64,000 nt of DNA from Hofstenia miamia (taxonomy: Eukaryota > Xenacoelomorpha > Acoela), in the NCBI GenBank assembly GCA_004352715.1, contig SCFE01000061.1, forward strand, positions 208,786 to 272,785. Direction: 5' to 3'. Position 1 is the first letter of the stretch. Each line of letters begins with the position of its first letter. A program made the position numbers and the translations under genes. The notes below the pieces were generated by a model, which worked only from the letters and a program-made list of their open reading frames with translations, was not told the origin of the DNA and made no database searches. Below, piece by piece: positions 34,820 through 46,224 of the stretch.

Positions 34820-37800
34820 CTAAATGTTGAAGATTACACTACTATATATGTATAGAGACTTAGTTTGAAGAGAAGAAATGAACATCTAAATAAATAAAAC
34901 CCAGGAATAAAATATATATTATTACACAGTAAAATAATGGAGAAGGAAATTAAACTATAAAGCGCACTGTTTTATGAAGTGACATTTTGCATTACAATAA
35001 AGAAAACACGCAATGTTTAAAATTAATTAGTGCTTCAACAAAAAGACAGTTGCATTTTTGCTTATTTAGCGCACACATAGTTTGAAAATACTTTGTGATT
35101 TCCTATATTGAATTAATCAAAGTATTACAATTTCATTAAACTAAACTCACGCTGAAATTTATGTAAACAATCATTATTAATAGTTAAATGTGGAAAACCA
35201 CTGAAACTAGATTACGGAACTTTCTAATGTACGATACAATTTTTCTCTATATGCAATTAATCTGAGGTGATTCAAACTTCTCTGCACGGTTTTACTTCGA
35301 TTTTCACTTTTAGGCGATGAACTACGACTGCGATCAACCTTGTATCATATTTGGAAAAATCTGGTGTTGTTTTAACGTCCGACGATTCGGATATCTATCG
35401 AAGTTTTCTTGTGTCGCCTTGAAATAGAATTTGAATGGATAATAAAGTTTTGAGAAAAAGTAAACATCAATTAATTCAGCGAAGATATTAAAGGTCCCTT
35501 AATAAGGCTATCCACTATAAATTAAAATGTAAACTTCTTAATATGTCTTCTTCACATAACATTAATTCGCAAAATAACTTTAACAATAAGTAACGGAAAC
35601 GTAACATTTTTACGTTTGCATGAGACCAACTTCGCGGAGATTAATGTTTAAAATAAAATGTTTTCTAAAAAATCTATCAATAAATCAAGCAAAATATTTC
35701 CACAATTCCATGTATACAAGATCTATCAAATTTTAACAAACAATTCAAATACTTAATTTAACATTGATGAGAAACAGATTATAAAAGCCATGCAAGAAAC
35801 TGGTATGATTCTACCCGATTGAAGGCTTAAGTTTAGTTTTCAATTTACTGAATTAGAAAGAAACTCAAATATCTCTAAGGTAATCCCAATTGCCAGGTTT
35901 CCCTACAGCCACATTTAGTACAGATATACGCCAAGAGATAAAAGCCTACCCGCCAAATGACGCTGCTAATGATTTGTAAATACTCTCACCCCAATCCATA
36001 AAATCGCAACATTCACCATTCGTACAACAATATTCCTTGTCAGATTGCAAGGATGGGCAATCATCATTTTCGCGGCAGATAGTTCCGATATTGGTAACTA
36101 AAAATATTAAAAATTAACATTTTCAAACATGACTAAGTTTGGCAGACAGAATCTGACAACAACTCGGTTATTTTTGAAGCAGAATGTTAATTAAATAGTC
36201 TGAAAGTTAATATTTTACATTAAATTCAAAAGCTTATTCTGGCTCTTTACAAACATTTGTACAGACAAAGAAATGTGGTACGCCACGCATTTAGGACGCT
36301 AATATTACACTTGGAGTAAAAGTTTGATGTTTATTGTCTGCTCCTTTTTCCGCTCAACTGCTAATTAGACAGAAAGTTAAGCGCGACTTTGAAATTTTAT
36401 TTTGCAGACGAGTGATTCGATCTTTGAAAACATTACCAATTGTTTTTACTCCAATTACTATAAAGAGATAACTGAAAAACTATTTGAAACCGGAGCCAAC
36501 GAATTTGCGACAAAAGTGACGAGAACTGTCATTAACTGTCGATTACAGTTTCATTCAACATTCACCAAGCTGAATGTCAGGAAGCTTGTGCTAAACACCT
36601 TGAGTAAGGATGGAAACGAAGGAAGATGTGAAATTCACAAACAAATTAACCAATCTAAAAAATGGAATCTCCATCGTAAACTTTTCAGTTACTGAGTCCA
36701 TCATAAAGTATTGCAATGCTAAGAGTAGGTGCCACTTCGTATTGCATTCCTTAAGTGCTGATAAAATGAAACGTGAAAGGCGATTAGGCAGACATACTTC
36801 TTCAAATTACAATATGCTCAAGCAATCTTCAAAAATAACCAAGGAATATTTTAAAAAGGAAGGAATTAAAACAATCCCTCATATTCTTTAGAGCTCTGAT
36901 CAAGTCCAATGTTATTTCTTTTTTGGTCAATTCAAGCAGCGGAGAAGATGAACTCGCTCTCAATGCATTGAAGATGCTGCTGTCAAAGAAGTTGTGTAAG
37001 CAATTTCACAAAAAATCTGGGTCATTATTTTAATTGTTTCATATAATGAAGAAGTGGGTTGATTTTGGTGTGAAGAAGTGGGTTGATTTTGGTGACATTA
37101 AATAGTTGTTTTATTCTTTAATAAATTTTTGGATTGTATTCATAATAAGCTTCCTAATTATTAAAAATGGTCATGGTATGCCTGTTTAAGATGTCACTTT
37201 TTTACCACCCAATTTCTATTATTGCCAAGAATACTCACCAAGGAATTGTTGTTGTTACATGATGAATTCAACCATTACAAATTCTTAAATTCAAAACAGG
37301 TAAAAGCACGTTGAAGAGAATGCTTTGCTTGACCACAAGCAAAGAAACAACCACAACCTTATTTCGATATGCATCTTCTGCATGTATGTTTAGTTTTTCA
37401 TAGTGACTGCCCATTAATTTTCTCAATAAATTGCGACTCAACGTGATTACCCCTCAAGGTCAATTAGAATTTTAAAATAGGGTTGTCGAATAAGTGTTTT
37501 CCGAAAATATTCTTTGATGAAATAATAGTTTTATAAGTTTTTCTCTAAAGCTCTTTTGACAAAATAATGGTATAGTCACTCGACTTAGAATTGCATAGTA
37601 TTGATTAATAAAATCGATTTACTCAACAATGAACTTAAGCCAAGAAAACGTTCGTGCAATTATATTTTACAACTGCAAGAGAGGATTAAATTCTGAAAAG
37701 ATAGCAGCAGAGATGTGTGAAACTCTATGCTCTAATGTTGTGACATCAAGAACATGCAGAAATTGGATCACGAAATTTGAGAGTGGAAATGAGAAGCTGC

Positions 37801-40800
37801 AAGATGCTGGCCGCCCGTCAAATGATTTCTTAAATGAGGAAATTGAAGAATTCATTAGAAAAGACAAGCATGCGTCATCCCGAGAAATAGAAGAAGTGTT
37901 AGACGTACATCACAGCAATATTTGTAGACACTTACGAGACATAGGAAAGAATAGGGTTTTGTTTAACATTTGTTTAATAAATGTTCAAATATTCTTTGTT
38001 CAAATATATGTTTGTTTATTAGCTAATATATTAACTATTTATTAACTTAATTTTTCGGAAAAGACTTATGCGACAATCCTATACTTAAGATAATAAACTG
38101 TTTAGCCATGTAATTCAAATATATTGTTTTTTTCATTTGAACAAAAATCAAGTCTTGCATCCCATATCGATGCATTGCATATTTAACCATAATATATAGC
38201 ATTGACTAGTCACCAAATTTAACGTCTTTTGATGTCATTTGCCATTTAATTATTGTATTGTAGCTACAGAAAGCAATATTGGCTTAAATGGGAGGAGTCC
38301 AAGGTAAGCAGAGCAAAAAAATTGTAGAATTCTTGAGTGTAAGAACAGTACTTTCAGGCATCAACCATCAACGTAAAAATTACGCTAGCAACGTAAGGGA
38401 TCATCTATGAAGCAAATACTGGAAGCAGCGATGCACGGTTAAACAGATGATTAAGCGACTGGCCAAATGGTTAAATAAATCAACTTTCAAACCATTAACG
38501 AGTTTCATTAGACCATGAGGTTAAAAAAATAATTAAATTTAACCAGTTGAAAACAGTGAGAATTAATGAGGCATGTTTTCTTCTTTGTTAAAAATCAAAG
38601 AATTTCAAGTGAAGGAGAACGCCCACTGAAAGTATGGAGGATGAACTTGAGTGCTTACGAATGGCAGTTAGCGTTGAAAAATCATATTTATAGCTCAAAG
38701 AAGATGACCATAATTGATCACACTTATGCAAAGTTTTAAAGACATCGCAAGGTTTAATGTAACCTTCTGCTGCAAATGCTGAACGCAGGTTTTCGTTTCA
38801 TTCGGTTCTGCAAACAGAAGATCAAACTTATAACCCAAAATATTCGTAAAAAACTAGTTGCTTTTTCCTTTTCATCAAGAAATAGACAAATTTTTACCTG
38901 TTAATTTTTAAAGTGATTAAATATTTAGAACACTTACTGTGGCTAATAAAATCGTTTAGAATGATTAAAAAATTGACTAAATTAAAGGTTAAATTAATTT
39001 ACTCGGGCATCATTGCCTAGAACAGTACCACAACATTACATAAAAGTTGAGCGCAAGATCCATTTTATCTGAATCACCCATTAGAGATTAAGAGTTGTGC
39101 AAGTGTCCAAGGATTCTATGGTTTTTCATCAAATTGAGTAAATGCTATGATTTAGTTTTGGTTCAGCAGTTGGTTGCGAAACTTGCGGCAAACATCTTGA
39201 AGGATTCCTTCGTGCATCTTAAAGCCTGAACTTGTTGTACCGTCGTTAAATCCCTCGCAGAAATGTTGAGAAAGTGTGAGCCATTTCGAAAGCTGTCATG
39301 AAAGGAGTTCATGCGCTCTTGCGAAAATGCTTATCACCAAAATTGGTCAGACGTTGAGGAAAATAGAAGAACAGTATTCCAGCGCGAATAGCGAAAACCC
39401 GCGAATATTGGATGCAGTTTTTAAACGTATATGTATGAAATTATATATGGCACTAAATGCTTCCCAAACACTAAAGGCACTCTTACTCATTAATATAGTA
39501 ATAATATAGTAATAATGTAGTAACATTGCATGCAGTTATGTATTTCACTAATATTATAATGATAATCTAAGACAAATTTTAATTTTGTATTGCAACAATA
39601 TTTTAATCAAAAATAAATGTAAGTACAGGAGGACAGTAACACCGCATAGCATAGTGACTCATAGTGCATTACTGTAGCGTAAAGTCATTTTTATGCGTAC
39701 AACACATGCGTTAGGGTTAAGAGCCTAACCCGTGAATATGCGGGGCCGCGAATGGGGAACCGCGAATAGGTACGGCTATTCTGTAAACAATTGACATCTT
39801 TAACAACGTCAACCTTCACAAATTTACTAAAATTTGCAGTGATGGTAGCGAAAATCTTGAAAAAAACTAGTGTTTCCTACATAAATTTTTTCAAAAGAAG
39901 GTAAACATTACTCATATTTTAAAAGTTGCGGCAATTGTTTCTCTGCGGTAACAGTACCGGCTTTAAGGGAAGGGGGCAAGGAGGAGGGGGCGAATGCCAT
40001 AGGCCCCGCACTAAACCATTAATAGAGAAAAGTTATTAGAAAATTTAAGAAAAAGAAAATTAAATCTTCCACAATTTGAATTCAACAATTATATTGTTAT
40101 TTGTATTTGAACTAGAGCCGATGAACTGGGCGCCGCCGCCGATGATTTCCATCGGCATACAACGTTCATATTGTGATTTAATTTAAGTAGGACTTTTCAT
40201 AACAGAATATTATGAGAGTGACGTGACTGACTGAAAAAATTGATATACACAAAAATGTTAGGTTTATATAGGCCTATATACACACCGTAACTGTAGCTTC
40301 ATGCATGTGCACTCGGTGAGTGGGCCTGGAAGATACGGTATAAGTCTATTCAGGCAATTTTTTAATCAAATTTAATCATTTTTAGCATACGTGGTATACG
40401 CCGGCGGCACCGCCGTCGCCGATGGATTTATTATCGGCGTCGGGCTCTAATTTGAACAGTAAGGTACATCCATTAATATCCACACTATGATTTACAACAA
40501 ATAAGGCTCTTTCCATTTTAAGGTTATAATTAAAAGATATTTGTGATCCACTATATACACAGAATGATAAATTAGTTTGTAACTGGTATCAATTCAGAGC
40601 ATGAAATTTTATAGAAAATTTTAGTAAAAAAGCAAGAAAAAAGTATTCAAATAAATATTTCCTAAATAAATATGTTTTAATTCAATTAGTTTCCAAAATA
40701 CAAGGAAAATTTGATATATATAACTTTAGAGAAATACAATATAGTATTTGTTCTATCCTGTTGCTATATCATTTCTTTTTATGTGTAGCACATTTTTGCA

Positions 40801-43180
40801 GTTGCTTCAATCGTTCTTGCAATTTAAGATTTGATTTGTTGACAAAATATACAGAACTTTATTAAGCATATACTAAGCTTGACAAGTAGAAATTATATAG
40901 TTACATACATATTATATCATATTGGTTTACGATATTTTTAATATAATTTTTTAATTTCTACATTATTTTATATTTCATTGAAATATTAAAAATAAAAATA
41001 CTAATAACAATAATTGTATTATTATATGCAGTGGTAAGAAACGAACTGCAATTATTTCATTAATTATTAAAACACAGGATGTAATAAAACTTAGCTTTGA
41101 AATTCAGAGCATTTATTGCATACATAAAGCATACCCAAGGAACTGATAGCAAAAAAATCTTTAAAGTTCCAATAATTCTCTTGCTTCATATACTTTAAAG
41201 TTCTTAAAATAGTCTTTCCCTTTAAAGTAACGAAAAAATACTTGAAAGTATTAGATGGGTTTTCAAAACAGTGATCTACTTTATAGTGACTTAAAGATAC
41301 TTTAAAATTTAATGTTGCTCTCCAAACCTGTAATTTTTTAAAGTTGCTTAAAGATATGTTAAGATATTAAATGAAGTCTAAAAATCTAAAATTCTCTTTA
41401 GAATGCTTAATATGTTTGTAATATTCTAAAGACTGCAACGTATAAACTTACGGAAACTGCTTTTTTGGATTTAGAACGGATATCTTAAACTGTTGGGATA
41501 TGAAATTATATACAATTATCTATAATTATATTATCGAGCAAAAATGATGTAATTATATATATTTTGCAAGATATACATTTTCTCAACAAATAGCATATGG
41601 GCGAAACCCAAATTACTATAACAGACGTTGTTGTCATTACTTTTTCAGTTTACTTATAGGTCATATTTTGCCCCGGGCGCCGCGTAGGCTAAGGCCGGCA
41701 CTATGCGGTAGATAAAAATGTATACATGTATGTACTTATCAGTCAAAAAGCAAATTTCAGTGTCGTCCCTTACGTGAAAGAAACTAAACAATTCTTACAG
41801 GTCATGAAAGCACAAAATCGCTATTTAACCTTAAAGTTGCATAACCAGAGTCAAATTGACCCTGTCCTATAGTGATTGAGCTGTTGTGGAAACACCGTCG
41901 TATTTTACCTGTCAGCTCGTGACAATTCAAACATCAAAGCAATTTAATGGTTTGATTTATCCAACTGGGTCAATTGATCCTGGTCATACCTATCTAAATA
42001 CAAATGTACACATTAATCATGTATATGCTTTAATTCACAAGAGTTTTCTCTGAAGTGCTGTTATCCATTTCTTCTAGACATAATAATGACAGGATGGATG
42101 ACGAAACGGAAAACCCGAAATTATAATAGACAAAGGATTCCATTGATTCAGGTGATCAGTTGTGTCACTGCTACGTTGTACAGAAACACACTAAGTAATG
42201 ACCATTAGCTTATTCTTAATTCAGCTAGAATCAAAGGATTTGTATTGTGTTGAAATCGGTTCTTTCATTTAAAAGACTTGGACTTCAGCTGCTCCAGTTC
42301 GTTTATTTATAAGAACTGTTCTCAACAGACATGGTCGATAATAAAATTCCTCTCTGTCATGGTCATCATCTTCAATCATTTGAAGAAAACAAAAGCGTTG
42401 CTATCCTTGTCCCTATTATGCTAACAGGAAGGCAAGGAACAGGGTGTAAATTGTAAAGAGCCAATCTGTAATACTTATATACATATTGATTTGCTTACTG
42501 ACAACTTGACTACCTTGTAAATTTAGGTGTACTTAATTGGTTTATTAACAGTAGGGTCGAATTGAACCTGATTATGCAAAAGTATCAGAAAAAGCTTATA
42601 TTTAAGAGCTAACCAGATGTGTTGATAGTTTTTTCGTGACTTGGCTGCCGTCAAAATGAGTTTCTCTATGCAATGTTATTGTTAATAAATTCCAGTTATT
42701 AAGTTTCTCACGGGCTTTCAAAGCGAACCACCTGAGACCCATTGAAATATAGTAAAAGCGATGAATAACATCGCTTCCTCTATTCAGACTGTTCAAAAAT
42801 GATACAATGCCATATTACAAGGCAGCGATGATATCCAGGATGCTCAGCGATCAGGAAGAGCTATTTCTGCCTTACCCGTTGAGAATATGGAGAGGATACA
42901 GGAAATTCTCGCTGAAATTTTAAAAACATTGAACTGTATTTAGACCCTGCATAAAGCAAGAAAAGGTATTGTGTATCGAGATGGCACTGTTAAGAGCATC
43001 TAATAAATAAACAAATTTGAAGAAGTTACTTACAAAGATCGCCAATTTCAGAATTCTTTAAGCCATTTGCGATATTGTTTACAGTCAATTGAGCAGCTGT
43101 ACAGCAATAACCAAGGCCAGCAAAGTTTGTACAGCAACTTTGTTTATCGTCATCGCAGACCATGCACAAGAAGTTAAATG
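34720..43180 (-). CDS. Cysteine-rich single-pass membrane protein, Shisa/WBP1/VOPP1-like (3' exons, partial)
   Basis: Three minus-strand exons (43180-43034, 36097-35950, 34819-34720) splice with matching phases (1-1, 1-2, 2-stop). The predicted product has two extracellular Cys-rich modules: CMVCDDDKQSCCTN...GYCCT, then CRENDDCPSL...YCCTNGECC. A hydrophobic segment FLFTILLIAIFVGITM follows, then a CCCGCCFCIC tail ending STNNR. A lumenal C...C...CC..CC cluster, a single membrane span and a juxtamembrane Cys cluster is the layout of the STMC6 group (Shisa, WBP1, VOPP1, CYYR1), which act as adaptors in the endosomal/plasma membrane. The tail cysteines are plausible palmitoylation sites. No PPxY motif is present in the very short tail. 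The first exon, expected to carry a signal peptide and end in phase 1, was not found and may lie beyond 43.2 kb or outside the window. The family name is inference. Confidence 0.65.
35950..36097 (-). CDS. Cys-rich membrane protein, penultimate exon (module 2)
   Basis: The acceptor TTTTTAG precedes 36097 and donor GTAGGC follows 35950. 148 nt, phase 1 to phase 2. Contains TICRENDDCP, YCCTNGECC and a WG-containing linker to the membrane span. Confidence 0.72.
36098..37479. other. Intron of the Cys-rich gene, unassigned open frames
   Basis: Two overlapping plus frames (36402-36695 and 36610-36891) stay open for 97 and 93 codons with a frame change between them. They could be a decayed transposon gene, but no motif is recognised. 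Confidence 0.35.
37480..38080 (+). mobile_element. Mariner-like element with internal deletion, 601 bp
   Basis: The left end GGGTTGTCGAATAAGTGTTT and the right end, the inverse of GGATTGTCGCATAAGTCTTT, continue together through TTCCGAAAA (about 29 bp, 4 mismatches). TA duplication at 37478-37479 and 38081-38082. It contains one open frame for the DNA-binding half of a transposase and no catalytic half. Confidence 0.88.
37629..38045 (+). CDS. Mariner transposase N-terminal DNA-binding fragment (SETMAR-like HTH)
   Basis: 138 codons from ATG at 37629. Residues 1-114 match the paired helix-turn-helix region of mariner transposases: MNLSQENVRAIIFYNCKRGL, RTCRNWITKFESGN, LQDAGRPS, SSREIEEVLDVHHSNICRHL and RDIGKNR. 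After Arg-Val the frame runs about 25 codons of hydrophobic AT-rich sequence to a stop at 38045. The whole DD34D catalytic domain (WVPHxL onward) is deleted. The HTH frame is open without a break over 114 codons, unlike the other transposase relics here. If expressed it could bind the mariner ends without cutting. Expression is not supported by anything visible. Confidence 0.75.
   Translation: MNLSQENVRAIIFYNCKRGLNSEKIAAEMCETLCSNVVTSRTCRNWITKFESGNEKLQDAGRPSNDFLNEEIEEFIRKDKHASSREIEEVLDVHHSNICRHLRDIGKNRVLFNICLINVQIFFVQIYVCLLANILTIY
38081..38425. other. Intronic sequence between elements
   Basis: Nothing recognised. Confidence 0.4.
38426..39015. mobile_element. Probable hAT-type MITE, 590 bp
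   Basis: Left CAGCGATGCACG and right CGGGCATCATTG are imperfect inverted repeats, with GGTTAAA words inside each. The flanks ACTGGAAG and CCTAGAAC agree at 5 of 8 positions, a weak target duplication. Confidence 0.5.
39372..39783. mobile_element. Pogo/Tigger-like MITE, about 412 bp
   Basis: The left end CAGTATTCCAGCGCGAATAG and a right end with ACCGCGAATAGGTACGGC then TATTCTG are mirrored. CCGCGAATA words are repeated at both ends, as in Tigger/pogo terminal repeats. TA follows the right end; the left TA is not preserved. Confidence 0.5.
39952..41703. mobile_element. hAT-type element, 1752 bp, with a nested MITE
   Basis: TIR CAGTACCGGCTTTA on the left, and TAAGGCCGGCACTA on the right. 8-bp flanks TGCGGTAA (39944-39951) and TGCGGTAG (41704-41711) match at 7 of 8. 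GC-rich termini enclose an AT-rich core without transposase. A separate hAT MITE occupies 40113-40449. Repeated CTTTAAAGT palindromes at 41155-41360 look like subterminal repeats. Confidence 0.85.
40113..40449. mobile_element. Nested GC-rich hAT MITE, 337 bp
   Basis: Ends TAGAGCCGATG... and ...CGTCGGGCTCTA, with a perfect 8-bp duplication ATTTGAAC (40105-40112 and 40450-40457). Ends are rich in GCCGCCGCCGATG/CATCGGCGACGGCGG, able to form hairpins. It interrupts the 1752-bp element and is therefore younger. Confidence 0.92.
41837..42579. repeat. Inverted repeats CATAACCAGxGTCAAATTGACCC
   Basis: 41837-41862 is inverted at 42554-42579 (about 20 of 26 matches), and a third copy in inverse orientation occurs at 41968-41991. 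TTAA lies near both outer copies (41831, 42602), compatible with a piggyBac-type MITE, but precise ends are uncertain. Confidence 0.45.
42790..42960 (+). pseudogene. Mariner-type HTH fragment
   Basis: The plus frame reads GSDDIQDAQRSGRAISALPV followed by ENMERIQEILAE, resembling the GxxxxxDxxRSGRPS...linker between the two HTH motifs of mariner transposases. It is short and followed by stops. Confidence 0.45.
43034..43180 (-). CDS. Cys-rich membrane protein, upstream exon (module 1)
   Basis: The acceptor TATCCTCTATTTAG precedes 43180 and the consensus donor GTAAGT follows 43034. 147 nt, phase 1 at both ends, so it could be skipped without a frame change. Seven Cys in 48 codons, including CMVC, SCCTN and YCCT. 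Confidence 0.7.
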
Positions 43181-43427
43181 CTAAATAGAGGATATTAATA
43201 TATATATAAAGAAAATCATGAGACAGCAGTTTCAAAAATATTGAAATAGTAATTTATTATATATATGTTTACGATTTGGTCATTAACATGCGTTGCCAAA
43301 CGTCCTGATTTTGCAGGGCATTTCCTGCTTTTTATGATTTCGTTCTGTAGCTTCAAGCATCAATTTGGGACGCATAAATATCTTGATTTATGCAAATATC
43401 AAGTAATTAATTTAAATTTTGCATTTT

Positions 43428-43433
<6 letters not shown>

Positions 43434-43464
<31 letters not shown>
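43434..43464. repeat. (AT)n microsatellite, left half
   Basis: Alternating AT immediately left of an element whose other end also abuts (TA)n at 46229-46262. The two tracts may be one microsatellite split by the insertion. Confidence 0.9.
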
Positions 43465-43468
<4 letters not shown>

Positions 43469-46224
43469 GGTGGCCCTCATTTGTAAATTTCCGAAAGTTG
43501 TGCCTCTGAACCTTTGAAGTGCTTCCATTTCACTAAAAAATTATGAGTGTAAAATCTTGAACTATTTAAAATGGATTTAGAGGTAGCGCAAACTCATTAA
43601 TCTTTTCCAGTATTACGGAAATATACTATTTTTGTTAAAACAGTTGATTGTGACATAACACAACTAGTTTTAGGCATCTCATTAGCACTTAGCATACAAA
43701 TCACATGGAATTGTAATTGAAGACAAATATATCGATGCCTACATTAATAATGACTCTGCAGGCCCGTAGCCACGGGGGATTAGGAGGGGTCGAATCCCCC
43801 CGCAAGGTCACGCAACTCCTCCTAGACAACAGCATGTAAAAATAAAATTTGTTAATTGTTGTAACATGGCTCCTAATAATGCAATTCTAAGGTCTATTTT
43901 CTCTATATTTTCAAAAAATTTCTGTGGGGCTTTACCCCGCCTTTGGTCACTTACTTGACCACTATACTAGATGACACCACAAGTTAGAAAACCCATGTAC
44001 GAAATGAATGCAACAAAAATAAAATGGTGTACAGACTTAGTAAAATTTTAGTTTGTTATAAAGAAAGTCGAAATTCCCATCAAACCCTCCTGTGACTCTG
44101 CATCCTTTCAGAATTCAGAAGTTTTGCATCCATATTTATATTAATGTTTATAAAATATTTTTGAAAATGTACATTAATTAATACTTAAATGTTTTTTTAT
44201 GTAGGCGAATTTATATATTTGTCACATTTTTAGAAGAACAGAATATTCGAAATGATGAATTTCCATTCAAATTACTTCCTAATTACGTTATCAGATCGTA
44301 TTAAAGAGGCAAGAACTACCCCTGATAAGCAAGCACTTTGTCTCAAGATCACAAAGGTTTGCAAAAAAATTTCAAATAGCACCAATTTCTGGAATTCTCC
44401 GGTCAATTGCTGGAATTCCATCTAATCGTATCCAGGACGCCATCAGGAAGATTGAGAATCTATTTTTGTAATTGACTTAAAGAGCAGTAATGAAAAGAAG
44501 CAGTATTTTAGAAAAGGTTCAATTTCAATGTGGTGAACAGCAGAACACCAGTGAAATCATTATCAGAAGTTAATTTTTTGTGGGTTGAATCACCTCATGC
44601 CAAGAAAAACTTTTAACATTTGGCCCTAAGCTCATACATCAAACATGATGGATGCTGAAATCTAAACACAGATCTTCAAATTTGGCTATTCAACCTTGAA
44701 ATCACGAATGTGAACGGATTACGAGATATCGACAACTGTTTCAGCAAAGGTTGATACTAAGGTTTAATTCTGGACTCTACTTGCTCAACGCAGGGCCATA
44801 TTAAACCATAAGCTGACCAAACTGTTGCTTAGGGCCCCCAAGTTATAGTAAATTTTATAAATTTTTGCATGAACTTTTGATACACCATTTCCATTTTCTT
44901 TGGCTGAGAACACAAATTTCTTTGTAAATTCATTTTAAATGTGCACGTTATGCTGTGTAAATCTATTCTATTCAAATCGAAAAATGCAATTCACATTTTG
45001 CCGCGTTATATTAATGAACTTTACATTGCATTTATATTTTTATTATATATGTATCAAACATTGTAAAGAAAATTGCAAGAATTCTCCACGAGAACTTTAA
45101 AAGAGAATTCTTGAATTCGCACTTTATTCCCCAATGTCATAGTTGCTTTGAGGATATATCTCATGTTACCTATCTCGGTATGTGAAGGCAATAGCTATTA
45201 TATCGGTATTTTAAATATAGTTTTAGTTTGTTTAGTTTAATATATGGCCCATATTTAAGAGTCGGAAACATACACTGAGCTAAAAATTTATCTTGTTTAG
45301 TCGCATACATCAAAAAACAGCCGATTATGAAATAGGCAATTTTATTTAAAACTGAATTAACAATAAATTGAAATAAACATTTACTGGTATTACATTACAT
45401 GTATACTTACTAAGTTACTTCATTGAATATCACAATAACCACGTAGTCAGCTGGAGATAACAAAAGCCCTGTCATGCCAAAGTCCTCTAGGCTGTATATG
45501 TATTGCCCTGTTTAATCAGCAGCTTAGGGCTTCCCGACTTCATAATCAGGCTCTGGCTCAACAAGCAGCTAGACACGATTTAATACTACTTCAGTTGCGT
45601 CAAATCCAAGTAGCTAGATTGTGTAAGAATTTAGGCAATTTGATTTATCTTTCAGATGAACTGATTTTTCTTAGTTTGCTGTATTGTGACTTAAATTAAA
45701 AAGTAAAAATTCTCAACATTTCAAAGAATATTGAAAGAGATGAAACACTGAAATGAGGTCAGGCTGATAGGACCAACAATAAGGCAAAGTGTCTGTTGTT
45801 TTCCAGAAACAGTAGAAGGTTGTTTGGGAGTGGGTGCATTTGATAGCTTTCTTGAAACCTATCCAGAAGACTGAAATGAAAGTGGCACCTTCAAAACCGC
45901 TCAAACAGTTATAGGCTCACTAGCGGATGCCAAGGAATTGTGTGTTTGATTCAGCAAATAAAGCAATTCTATTACTTAATAATGAAGTATAATTCGCAGT
46001 ATGATTTAGGGATTGTAGAAAAAAGCCAGAAAAATAAACAGCTATTCTGTTTTTGTGGCGATTGTATTGATACATTATTTTCTATGTCATGTATTTAGCC
46101 ATATTAGGCCAAATTTAACAGCGTTCACCACCTCTAACAGATATATCAGATTGCCAAAAACTTGAGTAAAAGTTTCTAATGCAAAAATCAAAATTTTAAA
46201 TGTTTTTCTTACTTAAGGGCCACC

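Noticed and set aside
43785-43806. tRNA T-loop-like GGTCGAATCCCCCC
   Set aside because: It is part of the GC-rich left end of a hAT MITE; no cloverleaf can be drawn around it.
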